Of a stretch of DNA of 64,000 nt, positions 8,108-16,442 are shown piece after piece. The notes below the pieces were generated by a model. The model ran no database searches and was not told the DNA's origin. It saw nothing but the letters and a program-made list of their open reading frames with translations. This DNA comes from Burkholderiales bacterium. Lineage in GTDB: Bacteria; Pseudomonadota; Gammaproteobacteria; Burkholderiales; Usitatibacteraceae. The stretch covers positions 34,799-98,798 of the forward strand of contig JAHCAK010000011.1 of assembly GCA_019634955.1 (NCBI GenBank). Direction: 5' to 3'. Position 1 is the first letter of the stretch; every line of letters begins with the position of its first letter. The position numbers and the translations under genes are program-made.

Positions 8108-8818
8108 TCAGGTGCCGCCGGGGGGTGCCTCGGAAAGGCGGGCGATGACGCGCGCGACGATGCGGTCGCAGCGTTCGCCGAGGAACTCGAAGGCGCCCTC
8201 GTGCGCGAGGTCGAACTCGCGCGAGAGGGATTCGCGAAGCAGCGCGCGCGCCCGGAAGAAGCGCGTGCGGACGGTGGCTTCCGGAATGCCCAGCGCGGCG
8301 GCGGTGTCGTCCACGTCCAGCTCCTGCACGGCGCGCAGCACGAAGACGCTCCGGAACGCTTCCGGCAGCTGGTCGATCGTGCGCTCGAGGAGGCGGCGCG
8401 CCTCGGCGCGGGCGGCAAGGCTTTCCGGCCCGCCGCCTTCGTCGGCCGCGTGCTCTTCGGCGGGCGAATCGTCGCTGCCGTGCGCGATGTCGCCCTCGAG
8501 GCTGATCACGGTGGCGCGGCGCTGCCGGCGGCGCAGGCGCCCGATGGCCTCGTTGACGGCGATGCTGAGGAGCCAGGTGGAGAGCTTGGAATCCCCCCGG
8601 AAGTCCGCGATGCGCCGGTAGGCCTGGAGGTAGGCCTCCTGCACGGCGTCCTCGGCCTCGGCGTCCTCGCGCAGGATGCTGCGCGCCGTGCGGAACATCG
8701 CCTGGTTGTGGCGCCGCATCAGCAGGCGGAACGCCGCGTGGTCGCCCGCGGCCACCCGGGACGCCATCTCGGCGTCGGTGAGCGGGGGGTCGGTGCGGGC
8801 GTGGGCGGCGGCTTTCAT
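8108..8818 (-). CDS. ECF sigma factor with C-terminal RCDRIV extension
   Basis: 236 residues from ATG 8818 (MKAAAHART); an ATG 27 bases upstream is also possible. Sigma2 is clear (FRTARSILREDAEAEDAVQEAYLQAYRRIADFRGDSKLSTWL, about 45-90). Sigma4 contains LPEAFRSVFVLRAVQELDVDDTAAALGIPEATVRTRFFRAR. After sigma4 a tail of about 35 residues carries FLGERCDRIVARVIARL, perhaps a regulatory extension. No anti-sigma gene is adjacent, which is unusual and may mean the tail or the cytochrome/ferritin partners do the sensing. It probably directs transcription of its own operon. Confidence 0.88.
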   Translation of the reverse strand: MKAAAHARTDPPLTDAEMASRVAAGDHAAFRLLMRRHNQAMFRTARSILREDAEAEDAVQEAYLQAYRRIADFRGDSKLSTWLLSIAVNEAIGRLRRRQRRATVISLEGDIAHGSDDSPAEEHAADEGGGPESLAARAEARRLLERTIDQLPEAFRSVFVLRAVQELDVDDTAAALGIPEATVRTRFFRARALLRESLSREFDLAHEGAFEFLGERCDRIVARVIARLSEAPPGGT

Positions 8819-8885
8819 GGCGGGTCCGGGGTGTCCTTTCCCCATTGGATGATGCCAGGGGCGCTGGCGTTCCCGACCCGGCGGC

Positions 8886-10319
8886 TCAAGCGTGCACGAG
8901 GCAGGCCGCGAACACCAACGCCGTGAACCCCCGCCCCACGCTGCGCCAGAACCGCCATTTTCCGCCCGGCTCGCGCCACGGCAATGCCATGGCTCTCCGC
9001 GCGACCGCGAGCAGCGAGCCGGCGAAGACGGCCGCGAACGCCGGCCACGCGAACGCCGGCATCCACCCCCACGGCGCGAGCAGGTGAAGCACCAGCGCGG
9101 CGAGCGCGAGTTCCAGCCCGGCCCAGAGCGCATCGACTCGCGACGCCGGCCGTGCCCGCCACGCCGTCCACACGATCGTGAGGGCGATCACCGCCATCAC
9201 GCCGAAGCGCCACAGCGGGGGCTTGCGGCCCTCGGGCGCAAGGGCAACGGTGTCGTCGAGGACGTGCAGGCCGATGTCGTCCACGCTTGTCGAGGTGTTG
9301 GAGAGCACCACGACGCCCACGCCGGTCGCCTCGTGGAGGCCGGCGAAGGAGCGGAAGCCGCCGGTGCCGCCGTTGTGCCAGAGGATGCGCCCCTTTCCAC
9401 CCGGGCGGATCACCCAGCCGAGCCCCGTCTCGTTGCGATCCCAGGCCTTGCCGCGGGGTTGCTGGGTGAGCCGCGCGCCGGCGAGCGCGCCCGCGCGTTG
9501 CGCCATGAGGAAGACCGCCATCTCGTCCACGTTCGAGCGCAGCGCCCCCGCGCCGCCCATGCCGGGAATCGCCCAGTACCCGGTGGGGCGAAGCGAGTCG
9601 TCGTGGCCGCGGGCGAGGAGGGCGGCATCCTCGTCGCGGGTGTCGACAGCCGTGCGGGCCATGCCCAGCGGGTCGAGGATGTCGCGCCGCACGAGCGCGG
9701 ACCAGGCGAGCCCTTCGCGTCGCGCCAGCACCTCGCCCAGCAGCGCCGCGCCGTAGTTGGAGTACGCGTAGCCGTGCGGACCCGGCCCGGGGGAGTCGGC
9801 AGCGGCCGCGAAGTCGAGGAAGCGATCGGAGGAGTACCCACCATAGGGCCCTTGCCGCGAGAGGAGGGCGGTCGCGGCGAGCCACGGGTCCTTCGGCAGG
9901 CGCGACAGGCCCGCCGTGTGCGTGGCGAGCGCCTCGAGCGTCACGTCGCCCACGCCCGGCGAGCGCCAGTCGCGAAGGCGCGGCGCTGCCTGCCGCACCG
10001 TCGTGCCGGGCGCGAGCTCGCCGCGCTCGATGCGCTGGGCGAGGAGCGTGGCCGTGAATACCTTCGTGATCGAGCCGATCTCGAACAGCGTGTCCGCGTC
10101 GACCTGCGGCCGCTTGTCGTTCCCGGAGGTGCCGGCGGTGACGACTTCCACGCGGCCGTCGGGAAGGATCACGCCCGCCGCGATGCCGACGGCGTGCCCG
10201 GATGCCACGCGCGCCTCGATCGCGGCCTTCGCGCGGGCGACGGGGTCGCTGCTCGCCTGCGCCAGTGCGTGCGCAGCGAAGGAAAGAGCCAGGCCTGCAA
10301 GTACGGTTTTGCGTATCAT
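8886..10319 (-). CDS. Serine beta-lactamase-like hydrolase (class C/PBP fold) with C-terminal membrane segments
   Basis: 477 residues: a signal peptide (about 1-20, AHALAQ), then a beta-lactamase/transpeptidase-like domain. Catalytic S83-x-x-K86 is in EIGSITKVF, the YxN motif is Y186-S-N188, and WHNGGTGGF (about 333-341) stands in the place of KTG. The last 120 residues hold several hydrophobic segments (PLWRFGVMAVIALTIVW, LELALAALVLHLLAP, LVFAACLVHA), which anchor it in the inner membrane. Such proteins are usually peptidases or esterases rather than antibiotic resistance enzymes. It lies 12 bases after the ArsR-type gene in the same direction. Confidence 0.85.
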   Translation of the reverse strand: MIRKTVLAGLALSFAAHALAQASSDPVARAKAAIEARVASGHAVGIAAGVILPDGRVEVVTAGTSGNDKRPQVDADTLFEIGSITKVFTATLLAQRIERGELAPGTTVRQAAPRLRDWRSPGVGDVTLEALATHTAGLSRLPKDPWLAATALLSRQGPYGGYSSDRFLDFAAAADSPGPGPHGYAYSNYGAALLGEVLARREGLAWSALVRRDILDPLGMARTAVDTRDEDAALLARGHDDSLRPTGYWAIPGMGGAGALRSNVDEMAVFLMAQRAGALAGARLTQQPRGKAWDRNETGLGWVIRPGGKGRILWHNGGTGGFRSFAGLHEATGVGVVVLSNTSTSVDDIGLHVLDDTVALAPEGRKPPLWRFGVMAVIALTIVWTAWRARPASRVDALWAGLELALAALVLHLLAPWGWMPAFAWPAFAAVFAGSLLAVARRAMALPWREPGGKWRFWRSVGRGFTALVFAACLVHA

Positions 10320-10331
10320 GAGGGCGAAAAA

Positions 10332-10844
10332 TCAGCCGGCCGCGGCCGCGAGTATCGCGAGGAGAGGGATGACCCGCTCGCCGGGCACGCCGTAGGTGCC
10401 GCGCTCGAGCACCCGCACCCAGCCGGCCGCCTCCAGCGTCTTCAGGTGGTGGTAGAGCTGGCCCGTGGTGCCCAGGCCCTCGAGTTGCTCGAGATCGGCC
10501 TTGGTCCGGCGCCCGTGCACGATGGCGCGCAGAAGCCGCAGCCGCACAGGGTGGCCCAGCGCGGCGAGCACGCGGTCGAGGCCCTCCCACTCGTGGCGAA
10601 GCAGGTCCTTCGCCGCGACCTGCCGCTGCCAGGCGAACTGTTCGCCAGAGGGGAGGGTGGCCATGCCGCCGTAGGCGACCTCGCCGCCCCTGGTGCCGCC
10701 CTTGGCGATGCGGTCGACGAGCCAGAACTTCGCCGGGTCGGCGGCCACGGGCGCGGGTGCGCGCGCGGCCGCCTCCAGGCGCGCGAGGCGGGACTGGATC
10801 TCTTCTAGCGTTGCGGCAAGGCCGGGGGGGCGCTTCGATGCCAT
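10332..10844 (-). CDS. ArsR-type winged-helix regulator
   Basis: 170 residues. The C-terminal half is a winged helix (VLAALGHPVRLRLLRAIVHG, then TTGQLYHHLKTLEAAGWV as recognition helix and wing), typical of ArsR-like regulators. The first 85 residues contain a short coiled-coil-like helix (LEEIQSRLARLEAAA) and an unassigned segment. No metal-binding cysteine motif such as ELCVCDL is present, so metal sensing is unlikely. Its start overlaps the last 40 bases of the upstream monooxygenase gene, and it precedes the beta-lactamase-like gene, so it probably regulates this four-gene operon. Confidence 0.82.
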   Translation of the reverse strand: MASKRPPGLAATLEEIQSRLARLEAAARAPAPVAADPAKFWLVDRIAKGGTRGGEVAYGGMATLPSGEQFAWQRQVAAKDLLRHEWEGLDRVLAALGHPVRLRLLRAIVHGRRTKADLEQLEGLGTTGQLYHHLKTLEAAGWVRVLERGTYGVPGERVIPLLAILAAAAG

Positions 10845-12076
10845 GCCGGCATCATATTACGGGAATCCGTAACATGTCCACCGGGAAGCCTCGCGGCGTC
10901 GCGCCGGGCCAGCCCCGAAAGCCCCATCTCGAGCTTGCGCCTCGCCGGCGGGAGCATGCCGATCGTGCGCAGCACGAGGTTGCGCGCCCAGCGCCTCGCG
11001 GCGCCCTTCATCGTCGCCATGGCCGTGAGGCGCCCGGCGAGCCCGAGCACTTGCTGCGCCGCAGGGCGCCGCAGCCCTTCGTAGCGGTCCAGCCACTCGT
11101 CGGGCTGCCGGCCGTCCAACACCTCGGCGAGCATGCGCCCGAGGACGCAGGCGTCGACGAGGCCGGTGTTCATCCCCTGGCCGCCGGCCGGGCTGTGCAC
11201 GTGCGCGGCGTCCCCGACGAGCAGGAAAGGGCCGCTGCGGTAGTGGTCCGCCACGCGGTGGTGCAGGCGGAAGCGCGAGCTCCAGTGCACGGCCGTCACG
11301 CGGCTTCGCACGGACTGCGGCCCGCGCTCGTCCAGCAGGCGCTGGACGTCCTCCACGCCGGGGCGCAGGGGGGCGTCCTGCATCGTCGCGACCACGCGGA
11401 AACGGCCGTGCGCGAGCGGCGCCACCACCACCAGCCCCGGCGGCGAGAAGAAGAGCATCACCTCGTCGCGGCCGGGCGGCCAGTCCATCTCGACGTCGGC
11501 GAGGACGAAGGACTCCTCGTAGGTGGAGCCCGTGAAGCCGATGTCCGCGGCCGTGCGCACGAGGCTGTGCATGCCGTCGGCGCCGACCACGTAGCGCGCG
11601 CGCACCCTGCGCGTCCCCTCGCGCGTCTCGAGCGCCGCCGTCACGCCGCCGCCGGAGGCCACGATCGACTTCACGGTCGTCCCCCACTGCACGCGGCCGC
11701 GCGCCTCGGCGAGCGCCTCGCGCAGCACGTGCTCGGTGCGGTCTTGCGTCACCATGAGCAGGCAGGCGTGGTCGCTGGGAAGCCGGTCGAAGCGCAGGCG
11801 CACGAGCGTCTCGTCGCGGTCGCGGATGCTGAATCGCGAGAGCCGGATGCCCTCGCCGAGGAGCCGCTCGCCGATGCCCAGCGACTCGAGCACCTCGAGC
11901 GTGTGCGCGTGGATCACCGCGGCGCGGGAAGTGCCCTGGCCCTCGGTGAGGCGCTCGACGACGAGGGGATCGTGGCCGGCGCGGCGCAGGGTCGTGGCGA
12001 GCGCGAGCCCGGTGGGTCCTGCGCCGACGACGAGGACTTCGGTGTCGAACGGGGGATGCGGCTGCGGATTGCTCAT
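10805..12076 (-). CDS. FAD-dependent aromatic-type monooxygenase
   Basis: 423 residues from ATG 12076. Dinucleotide-binding VLVVGAGPTGLALA is at 14-27, the DG motif is YVVGADGMHSLVR, and the second FAD motif is GDAAHVHSPAGGQGMNTGLVDA. These three together define the PheA/TetX/UbiH class A flavin monooxygenases. Expected reaction: NAD(P)H- and oxygen-dependent hydroxylation of an aromatic or polyketide-like substrate. ATG overlaps the hydrolase stop (ATGA). The tail after the FAD domain is short, without the thioredoxin-like C-terminal domain of phenol hydroxylases. Confidence 0.9.
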   Translation of the reverse strand: MSNPQPHPPFDTEVLVVGAGPTGLALATTLRRAGHDPLVVERLTEGQGTSRAAVIHAHTLEVLESLGIGERLLGEGIRLSRFSIRDRDETLVRLRFDRLPSDHACLLMVTQDRTEHVLREALAEARGRVQWGTTVKSIVASGGGVTAALETREGTRRVRARYVVGADGMHSLVRTAADIGFTGSTYEESFVLADVEMDWPPGRDEVMLFFSPPGLVVVAPLAHGRFRVVATMQDAPLRPGVEDVQRLLDERGPQSVRSRVTAVHWSSRFRLHHRVADHYRSGPFLLVGDAAHVHSPAGGQGMNTGLVDACVLGRMLAEVLDGRQPDEWLDRYEGLRRPAAQQVLGLAGRLTAMATMKGAARRWARNLVLRTIGMLPPARRKLEMGLSGLARRDAARLPGGHVTDSRNMMPAWHRSAPPALPQR

Positions 12077-12960
12077 GGCGGGGTCTCCTGGAAGTCGCCC
12101 AGGCAATCGGCGAAGCGGTTCACCACGATGGAGAGGTGGCCTTCGTCCGGGTAGTAGCGCAGCCGCCCCTGGGGCAGCGCCTGCGCGATGTGCCGGCCCA
12201 TCGCCGGCGGAACGTGGCGGTCGAGGCCGCCCTGGTAGACGTGCACGGGGATCGCGATGTCCTCGAGGCGGAAGCCGCGCGGCCGTGCGATGACGGCCGC
12301 CTCGGTCCGCGCCCCGCCGATGCCCTGGCGGTAGGCCTCGACGAGGCTCGCGGCGAAGCGCTCGCGGGCGGACGCGTCCGCCTCGAGGAGCCGCCTGTCG
12401 GGCTCGGCGAGGAGCGAGGCGAGCGAGGCGAGCGCCTTCGCCGGGTTCCTGCGGAAGAGCCAGGCATCGGCGAGCAGCATGGGGCTCGCGAGGAGCGGGT
12501 GCGCTCTCGCGAGGCCGAAGAGCACCTTGAGGGCGGGGAGCTGCCCCGCGCGGATCGCGGGCAGGTCCATGGGGCCGATGCCCGCGAGCAGGCCCGCATA
12601 GGCGATCCGCGCGGGCATCGCGCTCGCGCAGGCGAGCGCGTAGGCGCCGCCGCAGGAAATGCCGAGCACCCCGAATCGGCGGTGGCCGAGGTGGTCCGCG
12701 AGCGCCGCCACGTCCCCTGGCCAGTCGAGGAGCGCGCGGCGCGGGGCGGGGGACGAGGCCCCGAAGCCCGGCCGATCGGGGGCGACGAGGCACACGCCCG
12801 CGGCGAGCGCCTGCTCGTGAAGGAGCGCCGCCTGCAGGCGGCAGCCGGGGAAGCCGTGGAAGGCGTAGAGGGGCCGCCCGGCCGGCGCGCCGTGGCACGC
12901 CCACGCGAGCGCGCGGCCGTCGGGCAGCGCGATCGTGCGGGCGGGAGGCGGGGCATCCAT
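12073..12960 (-). CDS. Alpha/beta hydrolase
   Basis: 295 residues with the complete fold: oxyanion HGFPG at 35-39, nucleophile elbow GISCG at 100-104 (Ser102), acid in YQGGLDRHVPP and His in YYPDEGHLSI. It is likely an esterase or C-C bond hydrolase. The pairing with a flavin monooxygenase in a 4-base-overlapped operon suggests consecutive steps on one substrate, for example ring hydroxylation or Baeyer-Villiger-type oxidation followed by hydrolysis; this is inferred only. It is first gene of the operon, divergent from the LysR gene. Confidence 0.88.
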   Translation of the reverse strand: MDAPPPARTIALPDGRALAWACHGAPAGRPLYAFHGFPGCRLQAALLHEQALAAGVCLVAPDRPGFGASSPAPRRALLDWPGDVAALADHLGHRRFGVLGISCGGAYALACASAMPARIAYAGLLAGIGPMDLPAIRAGQLPALKVLFGLARAHPLLASPMLLADAWLFRRNPAKALASLASLLAEPDRRLLEADASARERFAASLVEAYRQGIGGARTEAAVIARPRGFRLEDIAIPVHVYQGGLDRHVPPAMGRHIAQALPQGRLRYYPDEGHLSIVVNRFADCLGDFQETPP

Positions 12961-13015
12961 GGGGGCGGGGTGGCGCTCGGTCGCGGGAAACGGGGCATTC
13001 TCGGGTCGCCGCCGC

Positions 13016-13051
13016 TATAATGGAAGTGAATTCCCCGCATTCACGGAATGC
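13016..13051. promoter_or_regulatory. Candidate -10 box and overlapping dyads ahead of the LysR gene
   Basis: A consensus TATAAT lies at 13016-13021. Immediately downstream, two dyads overlap: GTGAAT-N7-ATTCAC at 13026-13044 and GCATTCACGGAATGC at 13037-13051 (perfect 6-base arms). The second touches the LysR start region at 13048. No good -35 hexamer is seen 16-18 bases upstream. The location between divergent hydrolase and LysR genes suits an autoregulatory LysR site. Confidence 0.45.
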
Positions 13052-14034
13052 ACACCATGAATGTTTCGCGGCTCGACCTCAACCTGCTCGTCGTCTTCGA
13101 CGCGCTCATGCACGAGCGCAACGTCACCCGGGCCGCGCGGCGGCTCTTCCTGTCGCAACCGGCGGTGAGCCACGCGCTGGGGCGCCTGCGGACCGCGCTT
13201 GGCGACCCGCTCCTCGTCCGCAGCGGCCGCGAGATGCGGCCCACGCCGCGCGCCGAGGCGCTCGTCCCCGTGGTGCGCCCGCTCCTCGAGGGCCTTGGCG
13301 AGGCGCTGCACGGCACGGGCTTCTCTCCCGCGCGCCTCGAGCGGACCTTCCACCTCGCGCTGCCCGACATCGTGGAGTGGGTGGTGGCCCCGCGACTGCT
13401 TCCCGCCATGCAGCGCGAGGCCCCCGGCGCGCGGGTCGCCCTCCGCGAGATCGACCTCGACGATTTCCAGGACGAGATGGCGCGGGGCGAACTGGACGCG
13501 GCGATCGTCACCGACGTGCCGCTGCGCCCGGGTTTTCACAAGAGGCCGCTGGTGCGCGAGGACCGCGTGGTGGGCGTGGTGAGGCCGGGCCATCCGGCGG
13601 CGAGGCTCGGCTTCACGCCGGAGGCGCTCCGGCGCCAGCCCCGCCTGGCCGTCACGCTCAGCGGCGGGCGGGTCGCCAGCCCCATCGAGCGGTCGGCTCG
13701 CGCGTTGCGCCAGCTCGGGGAGGCCCGCGCGTCCACGGCGCACATCACGGCCGCGGCCGCGACGCTCCTCAACACCGACCTGCTGCTCGTGATCGGGGAA
13801 ATCGCCGGGACGACGCTGGCCTCGCTGTTCGGCCTGAAGGTGGTGCCCCTGCCGGTGCGGCTTCCGGCCGTGGAGACGGTGCTCGCCTGGCACGAGCGCA
13901 CGCACCGCGACCCGGCGCAGCGCTGGTTCCGGGACGCGCTGGCGGCGGCGCTTACGGATGCCGGGTCGCCGCCGCCCGCCGCGAAAGGGCGAACCCGATC
14001 CCCACCGGCAGCACCGCCAGCGCGGAGGCGGTGA
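13048..14034 (+). CDS. LysR-family transcriptional regulator
   Basis: 328 residues. The N-terminal winged HTH (LDLNLLVVFDALMHERNVTRAARRLFLSQPAVSHALGRLR) is textbook LysR, and LSQPAVSHAL is the recognition helix. A periplasmic-binding-protein-like effector domain follows (about 95-300). The start may be ATG 13048 or ATG 13057 (MNVSRLDLN). The last 30 residues are Pro/Ala/Arg-rich and beyond the usual domain end; here the gene overlaps the convergent MFS gene by 83 bases, so the true regulator may simply have a degenerate tail. It probably controls the divergent hydrolase-monooxygenase operon or the MFS gene. Confidence 0.93.
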   Translation: MHTMNVSRLDLNLLVVFDALMHERNVTRAARRLFLSQPAVSHALGRLRTALGDPLLVRSGREMRPTPRAEALVPVVRPLLEGLGEALHGTGFSPARLERTFHLALPDIVEWVVAPRLLPAMQREAPGARVALREIDLDDFQDEMARGELDAAIVTDVPLRPGFHKRPLVREDRVVGVVRPGHPAARLGFTPEALRRQPRLAVTLSGGRVASPIERSARALRQLGEARASTAHITAAAATLLNTDLLLVIGEIAGTTLASLFGLKVVPLPVRLPAVETVLAWHERTHRDPAQRWFRDALAAALTDAGSPPPAAKGRTRSPPAAPPARRR

Positions 14035-15130
14035 GGGTCCACGCCGTGCCGATCGCCTGCGCGAGCTGCCCCGCGACCGCGACGCCGCCCGATTGCCCGA
14101 GGAAGAAGATGCCGGCGAAGAGCGCCACCGCCGTCCCTCGCCGCGTGGGCGCCATCTGCGTGGCATTCGTCTGCAGCGTGTTGTGCAGCATGTAGAAGCC
14201 CATCCCCGCGCCGAAACAGGAGAAGGGCGCCGCGGCGAGGGTGGGCGCCAAGGCGATCCCCGCGACGGAAGCCGACACGATCACGGTGCCGAGGATCGCG
14301 AGCCGCGCCTCCCCCAGCACCGGGACGATCCGCTTGGCGAAGAACGCGAAGATGAAGCCGCCTGCGCTCACCGCGAAGAACATCGTGCCCGCGAGCGACA
14401 TCGGCGCGCCGCGCACGAGGTGCAGGTGGGTCGCGACGAAGGCGAGCGGCCCCAGCAGCACGAGGCCCTCGAGGAACACGGTCGCGAGGATGCGCGCGAC
14501 ACCCGGCGTGCGCAGCACCTCCAGCAGGTTCGCGACCGCGTTGCCCCCCGGGGCCTGCGCCCCTGCCGGCTGGCGCCAGCCGGCGCGGCCGATGAGCGCG
14601 CCGATCACGACGAACCATGCGGCGAGCACGGCGAAGGGCCACTGCCAGGTGGCGCCGTCGGCCGCGAAGCCGCCGAGCGCGACGCCCGCCGAGAGCCCCA
14701 TGATCTGCCCGAGGAGGAAGCGCGCCAGCACGCCCTGCCGCGATTCGTAGGGCGTGACGTCGCCGATCCACGCCATCGAGAGCGGGATCACGCACGCGCA
14801 CGCGGCGCCTGCCGCCGCCCGCGCGATGACCAGGGTCTCGAAAGTGGGCGCCGCCGCGCACGCGAGGCTCGCGACCGCCGCGGCCGCGCAGGCCGCGGCG
14901 ATCACGCGCAGCTTCCCGTGCCGGTCGCCCAGCGGCCCCATCGCGAGCTGCATCAGCCCGTAGAGGATCGCGAACACGGTGACCACGTTCGCGGCCGAGG
15001 CGAGGCTCACGCCGTAGTCGCCGGAGATGCGGACGAGGAGCGCGTCCGTCACGCGGATCGAGGCCGCGCTCGCGAAGGCGGCGAGCGAGAGCAGCACGAT
15101 GGTGCGGTGGGTCGGGAGGGCGGGGCGCAT
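13952..15130 (-). CDS. MFS transporter
   Basis: 392 residues from ATG 15130 (MRPALPTHRTIVLL); an ATG at 15154 would add eight residues. Twelve hydrophobic segments are evident, with the MFS loop 2-3 signature MGPLGDRHGKLR. The closest general type is the small-drug or arabinose-efflux (YdhP/AraJ) group. Substrate is unknown. The 3' end overlaps the LysR gene by 83 bases tail to tail, so the pair may be regulated together. Confidence 0.88.
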   Translation of the reverse strand: MRPALPTHRTIVLLSLAAFASAASIRVTDALLVRISGDYGVSLASAANVVTVFAILYGLMQLAMGPLGDRHGKLRVIAAACAAAAVASLACAAAPTFETLVIARAAAGAACACVIPLSMAWIGDVTPYESRQGVLARFLLGQIMGLSAGVALGGFAADGATWQWPFAVLAAWFVVIGALIGRAGWRQPAGAQAPGGNAVANLLEVLRTPGVARILATVFLEGLVLLGPLAFVATHLHLVRGAPMSLAGTMFFAVSAGGFIFAFFAKRIVPVLGEARLAILGTVIVSASVAGIALAPTLAAAPFSCFGAGMGFYMLHNTLQTNATQMAPTRRGTAVALFAGIFFLGQSGGVAVAGQLAQAIGTAWTLTASALAVLPVGIGFALSRRAAATRHP

Positions 15131-15287
15131 GAGGGCGGGCGATGCAGGCGCCATCATAGCGTCCCGGCCGCATGGGACCTTCGTCCATCGCGAAGCGCGG
15201 CGCGGCTTGTCGCCGGTCAATCCGTGACCTCGCGTGCCGGGGCATCTTTGCCGCATTCGCGCGTTCTCGCGCCTTTCCCCCAAGACA

Positions 15288-16430
15288 ATGACCGCAATCC
15301 GCTCCGCGCTTCCCGCCTTCCTCTCGCTCCTCGCCCTCCTGCTGCCCCTGCCGTCGACCGCCGCGCCCGACCTCTTCGGGGCCATCCGCTCCGGCGACGC
15401 CGCCAAGGTCGAGCAGGCCCTGAACGAGGGCGCCAACGTCAACGCCGCCGACTCGTGGGGGCGCACGCCGCTCATGCTGGCGACGCAGCTCCGCAACACG
15501 CCGGCCGTGAAGCTGGTCCTCGCGCGCAAGCCGGACGTGAACGCCGCGAATCGCAACGACATCACGCCGCTCATCGCCGCCACGCAGTCGGGCAACGAGG
15601 AAGTCGTGGGGCTCCTGCTCGCCGCCGGGGCCGACCCCGACCTCGCCGACAACCTCGGCTGGACGGCGCTCATGTGGGCCTCGGCCCGCAACCGCGGCGC
15701 CATCGCCAAGCGCCTCGTCGATGCGAAGGCCGATGCCCATGTCGAGGCGCGCGACGGCGCGACCGCCATCGACCTCGCGCGCAAGGCGAACGCCGACCCG
15801 GCGCTCATCGCCTTGCTGGAAGCCTGCAAGCCCGATGCCGCCAGGTGCGCGACGCCCAAGCCCGCCGCCGCGAAGGCCAAGGCCGCGAGGCCCGCGCCGA
15901 GGACGATCGCGCCGATCGTGGATGCGCAGCGCATCGTGCGCGGCAACCCGGACGCGCCCATCACGATCTACGAGTACACCGACTTCCAGTGCCCGTACTG
16001 CTCCTACGGCGCCAAGGTGATGGACGAGGTGCTCAAGCGCTACGAAGGCCGCGTGAAGCTGGTGGTGAAGCACCTGCCGCTGCCGAAGCTCCACCCCATG
16101 GCGATCGCCGCCGCGGAGCACTTCGAGGCGATCTCGCTGCAGGCGCCCGCCAAGGCCTGGGCGTTCTACGACCGCATCTTCGCGGACATCCCGGCGCTTG
16201 CCGGCAAGGAAGCGTACCTGCGCAAGGTGGCAGGCGATGTCGGCGCGGACCTCGCGCGGCTGGAGGCGGACCTCAAGAGCGGCGTGCCGGCCGCGCGCGT
16301 GGCCGCGGACATGAAGGAATCGGCCGGCTTCAACTTCGACGGCGTCCCGGTGTTCGTGGTGAACGGGTTGGTCGTCGAGGGCGCGCAACCCGTGGAGGCG
16401 TTCGTCGAGGTGATCGACGGGATGCGTTGA
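15288..16430 (+). CDS. Exported ankyrin-repeat / DsbA-like thioredoxin fusion
   Basis: 380 residues from ATG 15288. A signal peptide (about 1-26, ending STAA) precedes four to five ankyrin repeats (about 27-182; NAADSWGRTPLMLATQL, NAANRNDITPLIAATQS, DLADNLGWTALMWAS). A Lys/Ala/Pro-rich linker (186-205) follows, then a DsbA/DsbG-type thioredoxin domain with active-site CPYC at 235-238 and a cis-Pro loop in FDGVPVFVVNG. Expected periplasmic thiol-disulfide oxidoreductase or thiol-dependent antioxidant, with the ankyrin part recruiting a client protein. Both domains are intact; the combination is rare as far as I know. Confidence 0.88.
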   Translation: MTAIRSALPAFLSLLALLLPLPSTAAPDLFGAIRSGDAAKVEQALNEGANVNAADSWGRTPLMLATQLRNTPAVKLVLARKPDVNAANRNDITPLIAATQSGNEEVVGLLLAAGADPDLADNLGWTALMWASARNRGAIAKRLVDAKADAHVEARDGATAIDLARKANADPALIALLEACKPDAARCATPKPAAAKAKAARPAPRTIAPIVDAQRIVRGNPDAPITIYEYTDFQCPYCSYGAKVMDEVLKRYEGRVKLVVKHLPLPKLHPMAIAAAEHFEAISLQAPAKAWAFYDRIFADIPALAGKEAYLRKVAGDVGADLARLEADLKSGVPAARVAADMKESAGFNFDGVPVFVVNGLVVEGAQPVEAFVEVIDGMR

Positions 16431-16442
16431 GGCGGCGGCCGG

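Noticed and set aside
13536..16388. A 950-codon open frame on the minus strand and other very long frames (for example 4545-6962, 53-kb region antisense frames)
   Set aside because: They lie antisense to genes with clear families and give low-complexity Arg/Ala/Gly-rich translations. High G+C removes stop codons, so length alone is not evidence.
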